Source of the DNA: Georgenia yuyongxinii
Lineage (GTDB): Bacteria > Actinomycetota > Actinomycetes > Actinomycetales > Actinomycetaceae
Assembly: GCF_006352065.1 (NCBI RefSeq)
Contig: NZ_CP040915.1
Location: forward strand, 3,658,001-3,722,000
DNA: 64,000 bases
Direction of reading: 5' to 3'
A program made the position numbers and the translations under genes. The notes beneath the pieces were generated by a model. The model was given only the letters and a program-made list of their open reading frames with translations, did no database searches and was not told the origin of the DNA. This document shows, piece after piece, positions 1 through 9,484 of this stretch; the stretch's first letter is position 1; each line of letters opens with the position of its first letter.

Positions 1-32
1 CCGAGCGAGGGTGGCCGGCCACCCTCGCTCGG
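1..32. terminator. Perfect 32-bp palindrome, likely terminator stem
   Basis: The first 32 bases read the same on both strands: the 16-base arm CCGAGCGAGGGTGGCC is followed directly by its reverse complement. Folded as RNA it gives a long GC stem closed by a few central bases. It probably ends a gene lying to the left of the window. No T-tract follows on the + strand, so the assignment rests on the stem alone. Confidence 0.45.
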
Positions 33-301
33 TCCGGAGACGGTCGGTCGATGGGCACCCGCCGGCGACCGATGGGCACGCGGCGGCCGCGAGTGGTGTC
101 CCCATGGCCCGACGCACCCCTCCCCCACCGGGCACCAACGCCATCGGTAAGGACATGGCGCGCGCTTCGTCGCCCGCCTGGCACAGACCGTGCCCACGGT
201 GAGCCGCGCGGCCACCCGGTGCACGCGGGACGGTTCTCGCTGAAAATCATCGGGTTGAGCCCGAACGGGGAGGCGTTGACCAGCCCGACCACCTGACGCA
301 C
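33..301. other. Stretch without a supported gene
   Basis: Short reading frames cross this stretch but their translations are low-complexity Pro/Arg/Ala runs typical of antisense or noncoding GC-rich DNA. None has a Shine-Dalgarno sequence or a recognisable domain. Nothing else is seen. Confidence 0.4.
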
Positions 302-335
302 GCGGGCCCCGCGGGATCACTCCCGCGGGGCCCGC
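302..335 (-). terminator. Hairpin terminator after the CsbD-like gene
   Basis: Two perfect 15-bp arms (302-316 and 321-335) flank a TCAC tetraloop, 15 bp beyond the stop codon of the CsbD-like gene on the minus strand. The stem is almost pure GC, as expected of intrinsic terminators in this kind of genome. Confidence 0.7.
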
Positions 336-350
336 TGCGCACCGGTGCGG

Positions 351-521
351 CTACTTGAAGGCGTCCTTGACGTCCTCACCGGCCTGCTTGAGGTTGGCCT
401 TGGCCTGGTCGGTGTGACCCTCGGCCTCGAGGCGCTCGTTGTCGGTGGCCTTGCCGGCCGCCTCCTTCGCCTTGCCCTTGGCTTCCTCGGCAGCGTTGCT
501 GATCTTGTCGTCCAGCCCCAT
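351..521 (-). CDS. CsbD family stress-response protein
   Basis: The 56-residue product starts MGLDDKISNAAEEAKGKAKE and continues with a lysine/alanine/glutamate-rich sequence containing the family's HTDQAK pattern. The length, the helical heptad-like composition and the absence of cysteine, signal peptide or membrane segment all fit CsbD proteins. These are small cytoplasmic proteins induced by general stress and of unknown biochemical role. The start is fixed by an AAGGGAG ribosome site about 6 bases upstream. The gene is monocistronic, with its own hairpin terminator, and is divergent from the amidotransferase gene. The family assignment is secure; the function is not known. Confidence 0.85.
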   Translation of the reverse strand: MGLDDKISNAAEEAKGKAKEAAGKATDNERLEAEGHTDQAKANLKQAGEDVKDAFK

Positions 522-604
522 GGTGCGCTCCCTTCTTCGTCGTCCCGGTCCGGGATCGCGTCAACGGTAAGTCCGCGACCGCCCACTCGCACGGCGAGCC
601 ACCC

Positions 605-642
605 CCTCCGGCGACATGTCATCTTCCCGGCGACATGCCATC
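605..642 (-). repeat. 19-bp tandem repeat, locus A (2 units)
   Basis: Read on the minus strand, two abutting 19-base units occur: GATGGCATGTCGCCGGGAA (642-624) and GATGACATGTCGCCGGAGG (623-605). They lie in the divergent gap between the CsbD-like and amidotransferase genes. The same unit recurs at 11706, 24875, 35926 and 59445. Confidence 0.75.
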
Positions 643-733
643 TGTCAGTCCCACCACGTGGACAGAGCCCGACGGCGGTTCCACACTTCGGCGACCGCCT
701 GACGTGGCCGCCGCGACCGGGTTGACTGGTGCC

Positions 734-1477
734 ATGCCGACCAAGCCCTTCGCACTGCTCGCCTCACGCAGCGAGGACGTGGCGGCGGACGACGAGTACG
801 CCAGCTTCCTCGCCCACACCGGGCTGCGCCCGGAGGAACTGGTGCGCATCCGGATGGAGTCCGGGCCCTTCGCGCCACTTGACCTGGAGGCGTACTCGGG
901 CGTGCTGCTCGGCGGCAGCCCGTACACCGCGTCGATCCCGGCAGCGCACAAGAGCGACGAGCAGCTCCGCGTGGAGGCCGAGCTGAGCCAGGTGCTCACG
1001 GAGATCCACGAGCGCGACTTCCCGTTCCTCGGGCTGTGCTACGGCGTCGGCGCCCTGGGCCGGCTCACCGGCGCCGTCATCGACAGCACCTACGCGGAGC
1101 AGACGGCGGCCGTGGAGATCGGTCTGACCGACGCCGGCCGGGAGGACCCCCTGCTGAGCGGCCTGCCGCCATCTTTCGCCGCGTACGTCGGGCACAAGGA
1201 GGCCTGCACGGTGCTGCCGCCGGGCGCCGTCCTGCTGGCCACCTCGGCGGCGTGCCCGGTGCAGATGTTCCGGCTGGGCACCAACCAGTACGTCACGCAG
1301 TTCCACCCCGAGCTGGACCGCGCGGCGATGGTCACCCGCATCGACGTCTACCGCAACTCCGGCTACTTCCCCGCGGAGGAGGCCGACCAGGTGATCGTGC
1401 GGATCTCCCGGGCCGACGTCAGCGACTCCCACCGCCTGCTGCGGACCTTCGTGGAGCGCTACCGCACGGCGCTGTGA
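734..1477 (+). CDS. Class I glutamine amidotransferase (GMP-synthase-like)
   Basis: The 247-residue cytoplasmic protein carries the class I amidotransferase triad. The nucleophile is C92 in the LGLCYGVGAL elbow, and the His/Glu pair is H181 and E183 in QFHPELD. There is no synthase domain, so it is a stand-alone GATase1 protein of the type often called 'GMP synthase-like'. Such proteins hydrolyse glutamine or a gamma-glutamyl bond for an unknown acceptor. I chose the ATG at 734; an upstream in-frame start at 635 would fall inside the intergenic repeat. The gene stands alone between the CsbD-like gene and an oppositely oriented ABC importer. The substrate cannot be inferred from context. Confidence 0.85.
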   Translation: MPTKPFALLASRSEDVAADDEYASFLAHTGLRPEELVRIRMESGPFAPLDLEAYSGVLLGGSPYTASIPAAHKSDEQLRVEAELSQVLTEIHERDFPFLGLCYGVGALGRLTGAVIDSTYAEQTAAVEIGLTDAGREDPLLSGLPPSFAAYVGHKEACTVLPPGAVLLATSAACPVQMFRLGTNQYVTQFHPELDRAAMVTRIDVYRNSGYFPAEEADQVIVRISRADVSDSHRLLRTFVERYRTAL

Positions 1478-1525
1478 GGCGGCCGCACCGTCTGCGCTCG
1501 GCGTGCCGCGACCCGCTTCCGCCCG

Positions 1526-2662
1526 TCACAGGTACTCGAGGTTGACCTCGGTGATGGGATCGAAGAACGAGCAGGCACCCCGGGCGGGACGCACGTGCAG
1601 AGTCTGGCCCGCGTGGATCTGCTCGGCGCCCTTCTCGAGCCGGATGGCGACGCGTCCGCCGCGGACGCTCACGCGCGCGCCCGGCGTCACCAGCGCGTCG
1701 CAGTAGGCGAAGGCCTCCGCGCCGAGCCGCTCCACGAGGGCCACGCGGACCGGCACGGCAGCCTCCCCGATGGGATCCTCCTCGCCGGCGCCGATGACCT
1801 GCCAGCCCTCGGGGCGGACGCCGACGACGACGGAGTCGGTCACCTTCCCGGCCAGCTCACGTGTGAGCCCCAGGTCGATGTCGAGCTCCCGGCCCAGCAG
1901 GGCCCGGCCGGCGCGGACCGTGACGCCGTCGATCAGCGTCATCGCGGGCGAGCCGATGAAGCCCGCCACGAAAGTGTTGCCGGGATGCTCGTAGAGGTGG
2001 GTCGGTGTGTCGGCCTGCTGCAGGACGCCGTCCTTGAGGACCGCGACACGGTCGCCCATCGTCATGGCCTCGGTCTGGTCATGGGTGACGTAGACGGTGG
2101 TCACGCCGAGCTCGCGCTGCAGGGCGCCGATCTGGGCACGGGTCGAGACGCGGAGCTTCGCGTCCAGGTTCGACAGCGGCTCGTCCAGGCAGAAGACCTT
2201 CGGGTCGCGCACGATGGAGCGCCCCATGGCGACGCGCTGGCGCTGCCCACCGGACATCGCGGAGGGCTTCTTGTCCAGCAGCGGGCCGAGCTCGAGCATG
2301 TCGGCGGCGCGCCGGACCTTCGCCGCGATCACGTCCTTCGGCAGGCGGGCGTTCTCGAGGGCGAACGCCATGTTCTGCCGTGCGGTCATGTTGGGGTAGA
2401 GGGCGTAGGACTGGAACACCATGGCCACGTCACGGTCCCGGGCGCGCGTCTCGGACACGTCCTTGCCGTCGATGAGGACGGCGCCCTCATCGATCGGCTC
2501 CAAGCCGGCCAGCATCCGCATAGCGGTGGACTTACCACTGCCCGAGGGGCCGACCAGCACCAGGAACTCGCCGTCGTCGATGGACAGGCTGATGCGGTTG
2601 ACGGCCGCCGGCCGGGTCGGGTCGTAGATCCGCGACGCCTGCCGGTACTCGATCGTGGCCAT
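1526..2662 (-). CDS. CUT1-type ABC importer ATPase (UgpC/MsmX family)
   Basis: The 378-residue ATP-binding subunit has Walker A GPSGSGKST at 38-46, the Q-loop at about 84, the signature SGGQR at 137-141, Walker B VFCLDEP at 156-162 and the H-loop His at 194. A C-terminal TOBE/OB region (about 250-370) is typical of UgpC/MalK/MsmX proteins. It should power import by the two permeases and the binding protein encoded directly upstream on the same strand. This is the last gene of that set. Some members of the family serve several sugar transporters, so it may not be dedicated to this one. The family is certain; the substrate is not. Confidence 0.92.
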   Translation of the reverse strand: MATIEYRQASRIYDPTRPAAVNRISLSIDDGEFLVLVGPSGSGKSTAMRMLAGLEPIDEGAVLIDGKDVSETRARDRDVAMVFQSYALYPNMTARQNMAFALENARLPKDVIAAKVRRAADMLELGPLLDKKPSAMSGGQRQRVAMGRSIVRDPKVFCLDEPLSNLDAKLRVSTRAQIGALQRELGVTTVYVTHDQTEAMTMGDRVAVLKDGVLQQADTPTHLYEHPGNTFVAGFIGSPAMTLIDGVTVRAGRALLGRELDIDLGLTRELAGKVTDSVVVGVRPEGWQVIGAGEEDPIGEAAVPVRVALVERLGAEAFAYCDALVTPGARVSVRGGRVAIRLEKGAEQIHAGQTLHVRPARGACSFFDPITEVNLEYL

Positions 2663-2712
2663 GGTGTTCCTCTCAGTCCTTCAGCGATGCCCGCGGGCGT
2701 ACCCGCGTGGCG

Positions 2713-4029
2713 TCACAGGTTGGGGGTGATCTCGCGGTCGATGACCGCCTGGGTCTCGTCCTGGAGGTCCTGCATGACGGTGGCCACGTCCTCCTGGCCG
2801 ATGGTGATGCGGTCGAGGGCCGCGCCGATGCGCGCGCCGCCACCGTTCACGAACACGCGCGCGAAGTCCTGCGGCGCGGTGTTCTCGTTGAGCTGGTTGA
2901 TCGCGGTCATCGCGTTGGGGTTGGCCTCGAGGTAGGCCTGCTCCTCAGGGTGCTCGAGGGCGTCCTTGCGGACCGGCATGTAACCGGTGGCCTGGGTGAA
3001 CGTGATGGTGTTCTCGGTGTTGGTGAGGAAGTCGATGAACTTCACCGCGTTGACCTTGCGCTCGTCGCTGATGCCCGCGGGCACGGCGAGGCCGGCGCCG
3101 CCGGTCGCGGCCCCCGGGGTCGGGCCAGGCAGGTAGGTCGTGATGAAGGGGAACGTCGCGGCCTCGGTCAGGCCGCCGAGGGACCCGGTGGACTGCAGCA
3201 GGCCCGCGGCGTCGCCGATGCCGAAGGTGTTGTTGGCGTCCTTGGTGATCTGGATGTGGCCGGCCGCGACCTGCTCCTGCAGGAAGCTGGCCGCCTCGAT
3301 GGTGGCGGGGTCGGTGAAGGTGGGGGTCCAGTCCTCGGAGTAGGCGCCCCCGAAGGTCCAGACCATGCCCTGGAAGTACCAGTCGAGGTAGGAGGTGCCG
3401 TCCGGGACGACGAGCGCAGGCTTGCCGTCGTTCGCCGCCACCAGCTTGGGCGCCCACTCGGCGAACTCCTGCCAGGTCTGGGGCCCGCGGTCCGTCGGCA
3501 GGCCCGCGGCCTCGAGAACATCGGTGTTGAAGTACATCAGGGTCGTCGAGCGCGAGTACGGCATGCCGTAGTGGTCGCCGTCGTAGGCGTAGTCCTCACG
3601 GAGGGTGTCGACGAAGGAGTCGGGGTCCACCCCGGCCTCGGTCCACAGGTCGTCGAGCGGGGCGGTCGCGCCGGTGAAGGCGAAGTTGAACCAGGTGACG
3701 TCCGAGGCCACGATGACGTCCGGCAGGCCCCCGCCCGCGAGGGCGGCGTTGAACTTCTGGCCGAGCTCCTCGTAGTTGGCGCCGGCGTCGATCAGGGTCG
3801 CCGGGGTGTCCGGGTTCTCCTCGTTCCACAGGTCGATGATGGCCTGCTCGACGTCCTTGGAGCCGCCGGGGTGGTTCGACCAGAACTGGATCGTGCCGTC
3901 ACCCTCCTCGCCACCGCCACCGGTCGCTGCGGTGGCGCCCGAGGTGCCGGTGCCCGCACAGCCGGCGACGGCGAGGGTCAGCGCACCGGCGGCTGCGACA
4001 CCGAGCAGCGTGCGTCGTGAAAGAGCCAT
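2713..4029 (-). CDS. Family 1 extracellular solute-binding lipoprotein
   Basis: The 438-residue binding protein belongs to the sugar/glycerol-3-phosphate class (SBP_bac_1). Residues 1-24 form a signal with an RR pair (SRRTLLG) and a lipobox ending AVAGC, giving lipid attachment at C24; the twin arginines would also allow Tat export. A short Gly/Thr linker precedes the mature domain. The ATG at 4029 is preceded by GGAGGATTGAC, a clean ribosome site. The gene sits between the permease and ATPase genes of a CUT1 importer, so it should capture the substrate outside the membrane. A UgpB-like role (glycerol-3-phosphate) is possible, but other saccharides cannot be excluded from sequence. Confidence 0.9.
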   Translation of the reverse strand: MALSRRTLLGVAAAGALTLAVAGCAGTGTSGATAATGGGGEEGDGTIQFWSNHPGGSKDVEQAIIDLWNEENPDTPATLIDAGANYEELGQKFNAALAGGGLPDVIVASDVTWFNFAFTGATAPLDDLWTEAGVDPDSFVDTLREDYAYDGDHYGMPYSRSTTLMYFNTDVLEAAGLPTDRGPQTWQEFAEWAPKLVAANDGKPALVVPDGTSYLDWYFQGMVWTFGGAYSEDWTPTFTDPATIEAASFLQEQVAAGHIQITKDANNTFGIGDAAGLLQSTGSLGGLTEAATFPFITTYLPGPTPGAATGGAGLAVPAGISDERKVNAVKFIDFLTNTENTITFTQATGYMPVRKDALEHPEEQAYLEANPNAMTAINQLNENTAPQDFARVFVNGGGARIGAALDRITIGQEDVATVMQDLQDETQAVIDREITPNL

Positions 4030-4187
4030 GTCAATCCTCCATGTCGTGGGATGCATGCGGTCGCATGCGGGGGTCGGCCACCGGGACCTGCTGGCGGACG
4101 ACGGGCGGGATGTCCCGCGGTCTGTGTGCCGGCGTGGGCCGGCCGGGCAGCTGCCGGCGCGCGCGGGCAGCGTGGATGGCGCCGGCA

Positions 4188-5132
4188 TCAGCCCTTGACT
4201 GCTCCGGCGGTCAGGCCCTTGATCATGTGTTTCTGCAGGAGCAGGAACACGATGAGCATCGGCAGGGTGGTCAGGACCGTGCCGGCCATCACCGGGCCCC
4301 AGTTGGTCAGGCCCTCGTTGTCCTGCAGCTGGGTCAGGCCGATGGGCAGCGGCGCGACCGCGTCGGTGTCTGAGATGAGGAAGGGCCACAGGTACTGGTT
4401 CCACTCGGTCACGACGGTGATCAGGATGAAGGCGACCAGGGTGGGCCAGGACAGCGGCAGGACCACCCGGAACAAGGTCCGCAGGAAGCCCGTCCCGTCG
4501 ATCTCGGCCGCCTCGAGGATCTCCTTGGGCAGGGACAGGAAGTGGTTGCGCATGAGGAAGGCCCCGAAGGCCACGCCAGCGAGCGGGACGATGATGCCCT
4601 GGAAGGTGTTGCGCCATCCCCACCCGGCGACCAGCGCGTAGTTGGAGATGATCGTGATCTGGTTGGGCACCATGAGGCTCGCGAGGACCAGCAGGAAGAG
4701 CAGGTTCCTGCCGGGGAAGCGGAGGAACGCGAAGGCGTACGCGCACAGGACGCCCAGCACCACCTGCACGACCGTGAGCACCGCGGTGATGATGACGGAG
4801 TTGCGCAGGTACCGGTCGAAGCGGACCTCGCGCATCACGTAGCCGTAGTTCTCGGGGGCGAACACGGTGGGCCACCACGTGATCGGGTTGGCGTAGATGT
4901 CCGGGTGGGTCTTCAGCGAGGTGATGACGATGAAGTACAGCGGGAGCGCGACGGCGAGGAACGTGACGGTGATCCCGGCATAGCCGAGGACCTTCCGGCC
5001 GCGGCGGTGGGAGCCGGCGGGCGCGTCACGCCGGCGCCGGCGGCGCTGCGCCGGCGTGAGGACCGGCTCGTCGTCGACCCGGGTGCCCGGGACCGGCACC
5101 GCGACGGCCCGGCTGTTGGTGGTCATGGTCAT
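4188..5132 (-). CDS. ABC importer permease (MalG/UgpE type)
   Basis: The 314-residue inner-membrane subunit has about six membrane segments and the cytoplasmic coupling helix EAAEIDGTGFLRTLFRVVLP. That helix is the EAA motif that docks on the ATPase. The N-terminal 45 residues are hydrophilic and basic, and the first helix starts near residue 48. It follows the partner permease gene with only 7 bases between them, so the two are cotranslated. The first of two close ATG codons was taken as start (MTMTTNSRA); the second, two codons later, is equally possible. It is the MalG-like half of the permease heterodimer. Confidence 0.9.
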   Translation of the reverse strand: MTMTTNSRAVAVPVPGTRVDDEPVLTPAQRRRRRRDAPAGSHRRGRKVLGYAGITVTFLAVALPLYFIVITSLKTHPDIYANPITWWPTVFAPENYGYVMREVRFDRYLRNSVIITAVLTVVQVVLGVLCAYAFAFLRFPGRNLLFLLVLASLMVPNQITIISNYALVAGWGWRNTFQGIIVPLAGVAFGAFLMRNHFLSLPKEILEAAEIDGTGFLRTLFRVVLPLSWPTLVAFILITVVTEWNQYLWPFLISDTDAVAPLPIGLTQLQDNEGLTNWGPVMAGTVLTTLPMLIVFLLLQKHMIKGLTAGAVKG

Positions 5133-5139
5133 GGCTCTC

Positions 5140-6084
5140 TCAGTCCTGCTTGTCCTGGAGTCGCACCTGGAGCACGGTGATCAGGAGGACGACGAGGAAC
5201 ATGACCGTGGCGACGGCGGCCCCGTAGCCCGCCCGGTTGTTGACGAAGGTCTCCTGGTAGACCTGGTAGACGAGGGTGGTCGTGGACGTGCCGAAGGGCC
5301 CGCCGCCCGTCATGACCTCGATGATGTCGAAGACCTGGAACGAGTTGAGCAGCACGGTCACCGAGAGGAAGAACGTGGTGGGGCGCAGCTGCGGCAGCGT
5401 CACGCGCCAGAACTTCCGCCATGCGGTGGTGCCGTCGATCTCGGCGGCCTCGTCGAGGTCCCGGCGCCGGGCCTGCAGGGCCGCGAGGTAGATGACGAAG
5501 GTGTAGCCGAGGTTCTTCCACACGTAGGTCGAGGTGATCATGAACAGCGCCCAGCCCGGGCGCTGGTAGAAGTTCGGTGCCTCCACGCCGAGGCGCCCCA
5601 GCAGGTCCTGGACCAGGCCGAAGCCGGGGTCGAAGACAAACTGGAACGCGACACCGACGGCGGCCCCCGCGATGACGTACGGGGCGAAGACCATCGAGCG
5701 CACGATGTTGCGCCCGTGGAGCTTCTGGTCCAGGAGCAGGGCGAGGGCCAGGCCCAGGGCCATCGAGCCGACGACCGCGAAGACGGTGAAGATCACCGTG
5801 GTGCGGACGATATCCCAGCTCACGGGGTTGTTGAACCACTCGACGTAGTTGCCGAAGCCGATGAAGCTGGCGGTCGGCGAGGAGATGTTCCAGTCGTAGA
5901 ACGAGAGCCGGATGTTGTCGAGCAGCGGCCGGTAGGTGAACAGGATCAGCAGGATCAGGTTCGGCCCGATGAGGAGGGCGGCGAGGCCGGTCTGCTGCCA
6001 GCTCCTCGGCCGGCGCCGGGTGATCGGCTCGTCAGGCGACGCGGTCGCCTCGAGTCCGGGGATGGCCGGGGTGGTCACGGTCAA
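5140..6084 (-). CDS. ABC importer permease (MalF/UgpA type)
   Basis: The 314-residue membrane subunit has six predicted helices and the EAA coupling motif EAAEIDGTTAWRKFWRVTLP. It is the first gene of the importer, followed by the second permease, binding protein and ATPase. The start is unusual. No ATG is available between the upstream in-frame TAG and the conserved region. The choices are TTG at 6084 (used here, MTVTTPAIPG) or GTG at 6078, and neither has a strong ribosome site. A GGGAGGAG lies upstream but is followed by an in-frame stop. Translation of this first gene may therefore be weak or specially controlled. Confidence 0.85.
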   Translation of the reverse strand: MTVTTPAIPGLEATASPDEPITRRRPRSWQQTGLAALLIGPNLILLILFTYRPLLDNIRLSFYDWNISSPTASFIGFGNYVEWFNNPVSWDIVRTTVIFTVFAVVGSMALGLALALLLDQKLHGRNIVRSMVFAPYVIAGAAVGVAFQFVFDPGFGLVQDLLGRLGVEAPNFYQRPGWALFMITSTYVWKNLGYTFVIYLAALQARRRDLDEAAEIDGTTAWRKFWRVTLPQLRPTTFFLSVTVLLNSFQVFDIIEVMTGGGPFGTSTTTLVYQVYQETFVNNRAGYGAAVATVMFLVVLLITVLQVRLQDKQD

Positions 6085-6207
6085 TACCGTTGCCGGTCCG
6101 CGGGAACCGGATGTGTCCGAAAAACGGCTGGTCGGCTAACTCCTCCCGAATGATCGCCGCTTCGCGCCGGGAAGTGTCACGGGCCAGGCAGAATCGTGAC
6201 GACCGTC

Positions 6208-6597
6208 TCAGGTCACGGGGTCCCGCGCATCTCGGCTGATCAGGTCGGCTGGCCGGACGTCGACGGCGAACGGTGCCGTCGCGGTAAACGTCTCCTCCCC
6301 CGCCACGTGCGCAACCCGCACGTACCGGCCCTCGATCAGCTCCCAGGCCGTGAGGGCGGGCTCGTCCGGGTCGACCACCCAGTACGACGGTGTCCCCGCG
6401 GCCTCGTAGCGCGCCCGCTTGAGGTGAAGGTCGATCAGCCGCGTGCTCGGGGAGAGCACCTCGACGGCCAGCACCGGCGGCGCGGGCAGGTCTCGCTCGC
6501 TCAGGTCCGAGCGCCGCGCGACGAGGACGTCCGGCTGGAGCACGGTGTCTGCGCGAACGAGCGGCCGGCTCCGCGGCAGCGTGGTCATGCTGTCCAT
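6208..6597 (-). pseudogene. Truncated Uma2-family (DUF820) nuclease remnant
   Basis: The 129 residues match the C-terminal two thirds of Uma2/DUF820 proteins. These are PD-(D/E)xK nuclease-fold proteins that are numerous and mobile in Actinobacteria and Cyanobacteria. Visible signatures are DTVLQPDVLV, AVEVLSPST, LKRARYEAAG and PSYWVVDP, so the D...ExV...K core is kept. The usual first 60 or so residues, including the conserved ELIDG segment, are absent. The reading frame opens with MDSMTTLPRS instead, and I see no homologous N-terminus in the other frames. Probably a non-functional fragment; a shortened active protein cannot be ruled out. Confidence 0.6.
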
Positions 6598-6751
6598 GGT
6601 GCCCCCTGGGTGTCATGGCTACCACTATGGCGGGGACTGGTGACCTGCCACTCGGTTCCTCCACAGGCCAGGAGGGAACGCCGTCGTCCACCTCCGAAGG
6701 CCGGCCGGCACCACGGTGACTGGCCGTGACACACCCGGCCACGTACGCCGA

Positions 6752-6783
6752 AGGGCCCGGCGACCGAACGGTCGCCGGGCCCT
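6752..6783 (-). terminator. clpC terminator hairpin
   Basis: Two perfect 14-bp arms, AGGGCCCGGCGACC (6752-6765) and its complement (6770-6783), flank a four-base loop. The hairpin lies 22 bases beyond the clpC stop codon on the minus strand. It is a strong intrinsic terminator candidate. Confidence 0.75.
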
Positions 6784-6804
6784 CGCCGGTGGAGCGCGGT
6801 GCGG

Positions 6805-9381
6805 TCAGGCCCCGGGCTGGAGCTGTCCGCCGCCGCCGGCGCCGCCGCCCTCGGGCGCCGTCGGCATCTCGCGCTGCTCGACCGTCGTCCCGTGGCCCAC
6901 GGCCACCGGCTCGGGCTTCTCGATATCCCCGGTGGCCACCCCGGTGAAGAGGAACTCGCCGAGCAAGCCCTCGCCCTGGGCGTCGACCATGATCTTCTGG
7001 CCGCGCCGAAGCTCACCGAACAGGATCTTCTCGGACAGCACGTCCTCGATCTCCCGCTGAATCGCGCGGCGCAACGGCCGGGCCCCGAGGACCGGGTCGT
7101 ACCCGCGCTCGGCCAGCAGCTCCTTGGCAGACGGGGTGAGCTCGATCGTCATGTCCTGGTCCCGCAGACGGGAGTCCAGGCGGGCGATCATCAGGTCGAC
7201 GATCTGGACGATCTCGTCCTCGGACAGCTGCGGGAAGACGATGACGTCGTCCACCCGGTTGAGGAACTCGGGCCGGAAGTGCTGCTTGAGCTCCTCGTTG
7301 ACCTTCGTCTTCATCCGGTCGTAGCTGTTGGACAGCTCGCCACCGGCCTGGAAACCGGTGAGCAGACCCTTGGCGATGTCCCGGGTGCCCAGGTTCGTGG
7401 TCATGATGATGACGGTGTTCTTGAAGTCCACCACCCGGCCCTGGGAGTCGGTGAGGCGGCCGTCCTCAAGGATCTGCAGCAGCGAGTTGAAGATGTCCGC
7501 GTGGGCCTTCTCCACCTCGTCGAAGAGCACCACGGAGAACGGGCGACGGCGGACCTTCTCGGTGAGCTGGCCACCCTCCTCGTACCCGACGTACCCGGGC
7601 GGGGAGCCGAAGAGCCGCGAGACCGTGTGCTTCTCGGAGTACTCCGACATGTCCAGCTGGATGAGGGCGTCCTCGTCGCCGAAGAGGAACTCGGCGAGCG
7701 CCTTGGCCAGCTCGGTCTTTCCGACGCCGGTGGGTCCGGCGAAGATGAACGAGCCGCCCGGGCGCTTGGGGTCCTTCAGGCCCGCGCGGGTGCGCCGGAT
7801 CGCCTGGGACATCGCCTTGATGGCGGCGTCCTGGCCGATGATCCGCTTGTGGAGCTCGTCCTCCATGTGCAGGAGCTTGGAGGACTCCTCCTCGGTGAGC
7901 TTGAACACCGGGATGCCCGTGCTCATGGCCAGCACCTCGGCGATGAGCTCCTCATCGACCTCGGCGACGGCGTCGAGGTCGCCGTTCTTCCAGGCCTGCT
8001 CCCGCTTGGCTCGCCGCTCGCCCAGGGTCTTCTCGTCGTCGCGCAGGCGCGCGGCCTTCTCGAAGTCCTGGTCGTCGATCGCCGATTCCTTGTCACGGCG
8101 GACCTCGGAGATCTGCTCGTCGAGCTCGCGAAGCTCCGGCGGGGCGGTCATGCGGCGGATCCGCAAGCGCGCACCCGCCTCGTCGATGAGGTCGATGGCC
8201 TTGTCCGGCAGGAAGCGGTCGGAGATGTAGCGGTCGGCCAGGGTGGCGGCCGCGACAAGCGCCTCGTCGGTGATCGAGACGCGGTGGTGCGCCTCGTACC
8301 GGTCGCGCAGGCCCTTGAGGATCTCGATCGTGTGGGCGAGCGTGGGCTCGGCCACCTGGATCGGCTGGAAGCGCCGCTCCAGGGCGGCGTCCTTCTCGAT
8401 GTGCTTGCGGTACTCGTCCAGCGTGGTCGCACCGATGGTCTGCAGCTCACCGCGCGCGAGCATCGGCTTGAGGATGCTGGCGGCGTCGATGGCCCCCTCG
8501 GCCGCACCGGCGCCGACGAGCGTGTGGATCTCGTCGATGAACAGGATGATGTCGCCGCGGGTGCGGATCTCCTTGAGCACCTTCTTCAGGCGCTCCTCGA
8601 AGTCACCGCGGTAGCGCGACCCGGCCACGAGAGAGCCGAGGTCGAGCGTGTAGAGCTGCTTGTCCTTGAGGGTCTCGGGCACGTCGCCGCGCACGATGTC
8701 CTGGGCAAGGCCCTCGACGACGGCGGTCTTGCCGACGCCGGGCTCACCGATGAGGACGGGGTTGTTCTTGGTGCGCCGGGAGAGCACCTGCATGACCCGC
8801 TCGATCTCCTTGGTGCGGCCGATGACCGGGTCCAGCTTGCCCTCACGGGCGGCCTGGGTGAGGTTGCGGCCGAACTGGTCGAGGACGGCGGAGCCGGAGG
8901 GCTGGCCCTCGGTGGGGCCGCCGGCGGCGACGGGCTCCTTGCCCTGGTAGCCGGAGAGGAGCTGGATGACCTGCTGGCGCACCCGGTTGAGGTCGGCGCC
9001 GAGCTTGGTCAGCACCTGTGCGGCGACGCCCTCGCCCTCGCGGATGAGGCCGAGCAGGATGTGCTCGGTGCCGATGTAGTTGTGTCCGAGCTGCAGCGCC
9101 TCGCGCAGCGAGAGCTCGAGCACCTTCTTGGCGCGCGGCGTGAAGGGGATGTGGCCCGACGGGGACTGCTGGCCCTCGCCGATGATCTCGGTGACCTGTG
9201 CACGCACGGCCTCGAGCGAGATGTCGAGCGCCTCGAGCGCCTTGGCGGCGACTCCCTCACCCTCGTGAATGAGACCGAGGAGGATGTGCTCGGTGCCGAT
9301 GTAGTTGTGGTTAAGCATCCGCGCCTCTTCCTGGGCGAGGACGACCACACGACGGGCACGGTCTGTAAATCGTTCAAACAT
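6805..9381 (-). CDS. clpC: ATP-dependent Clp protease ATP-binding subunit ClpC
   Basis: The 858-residue Hsp100 unfoldase feeds substrates to ClpP. Two Clp-N repeats fill residues 1-145; the first starts [20 protein letters not shown] and each carries [16 protein letters not shown] module D1 has Walker A GEPGVGKT at 212-219. A middle domain contains the UVR-like stretch around [13 protein letters not shown]. Module D2 has Walker [10 protein letters not shown]. The last 50 residues are a Gly/Gln-rich tail. The ATG at 9381 is preceded by GGGAGGAG. Length and architecture match actinobacterial ClpC (usually about 845-860 residues). The gene is monocistronic, with a hairpin after the stop and a ClgR-like operator about 105 bases upstream. 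It is essential in relatives. Confidence 0.97.
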   Translation of the reverse strand: MFERFTDRARRVVVLAQEEARMLNHNYIGTEHILLGLIHEGEGVAAKALEALDISLEAVRAQVTEIIGEGQQSPSGHIPFTPRAKKVLELSLREALQLGHNYIGTEHILLGLIREGEGVAAQVLTKLGADLNRVRQQVIQLLSGYQGKEPVAAGGPTEGQPSGSAVLDQFGRNLTQAAREGKLDPVIGRTKEIERVMQVLSRRTKNNPVLIGEPGVGKTAVVEGLAQDIVRGDVPETLKDKQLYTLDLGSLVAGSRYRGDFEERLKKVLKEIRTRGDIILFIDEIHTLVGAGAAEGAIDAASILKPMLARGELQTIGATTLDEYRKHIEKDAALERRFQPIQVAEPTLAHTIEILKGLRDRYEAHHRVSITDEALVAAATLADRYISDRFLPDKAIDLIDEAGARLRIRRMTAPPELRELDEQISEVRRDKESAIDDQDFEKAARLRDDEKTLGERRAKREQAWKNGDLDAVAEVDEELIAEVLAMSTGIPVFKLTEEESSKLLHMEDELHKRIIGQDAAIKAMSQAIRRTRAGLKDPKRPGGSFIFAGPTGVGKTELAKALAEFLFGDEDALIQLDMSEYSEKHTVSRLFGSPPGYVGYEEGGQLTEKVRRRPFSVVLFDEVEKAHADIFNSLLQILEDGRLTDSQGRVVDFKNTVIIMTTNLGTRDIAKGLLTGFQAGGELSNSYDRMKTKVNEELKQHFRPEFLNRVDDVIVFPQLSEDEIVQIVDLMIARLDSRLRDQDMTIELTPSAKELLAERGYDPVLGARPLRRAIQREIEDVLSEKILFGELRRGQKIMVDAQGEGLLGEFLFTGVATGDIEKPEPVAVGHGTTVEQREMPTAPEGGGAGGGGQLQPGA

Positions 9382-9484
9382 GTGCACACTCCTCCCGGCT
9401 GCTGCCTCGGCCAGCACCCGGCGGCGACCGGTCTGGGCAGCGTCCACCCAATCTAACGGCGGGGGGCGGCCAGGACTGCCCGTG

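Noticed and set aside
605-642. CRISPR-like interpretation of the 19-bp repeats
   Set aside because: Units are contiguous or separated by only 8 bases, with no unique spacers of 25-40 bases, and no cas genes are present.
1595-4020. Plus-strand frames opposite the ABC importer genes
   Set aside because: Shadow frames with no ribosome site or domain; the minus-strand genes are unambiguous.
2713-4878. 721-codon frame spanning the binding protein and part of the permease gene
   Set aside because: Only the part from 4029 downward is a real protein with a signal peptide and ribosome site; the rest is the permease gene read in the wrong frame.
6799-9456. Long open frame (885 codons) on the plus strand opposite clpC
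   Set aside because: Its translation is Leu/Gly/Asp/Val-rich without domains, exactly antisense to a certain gene. GC-rich DNA keeps such frames open by codon bias.
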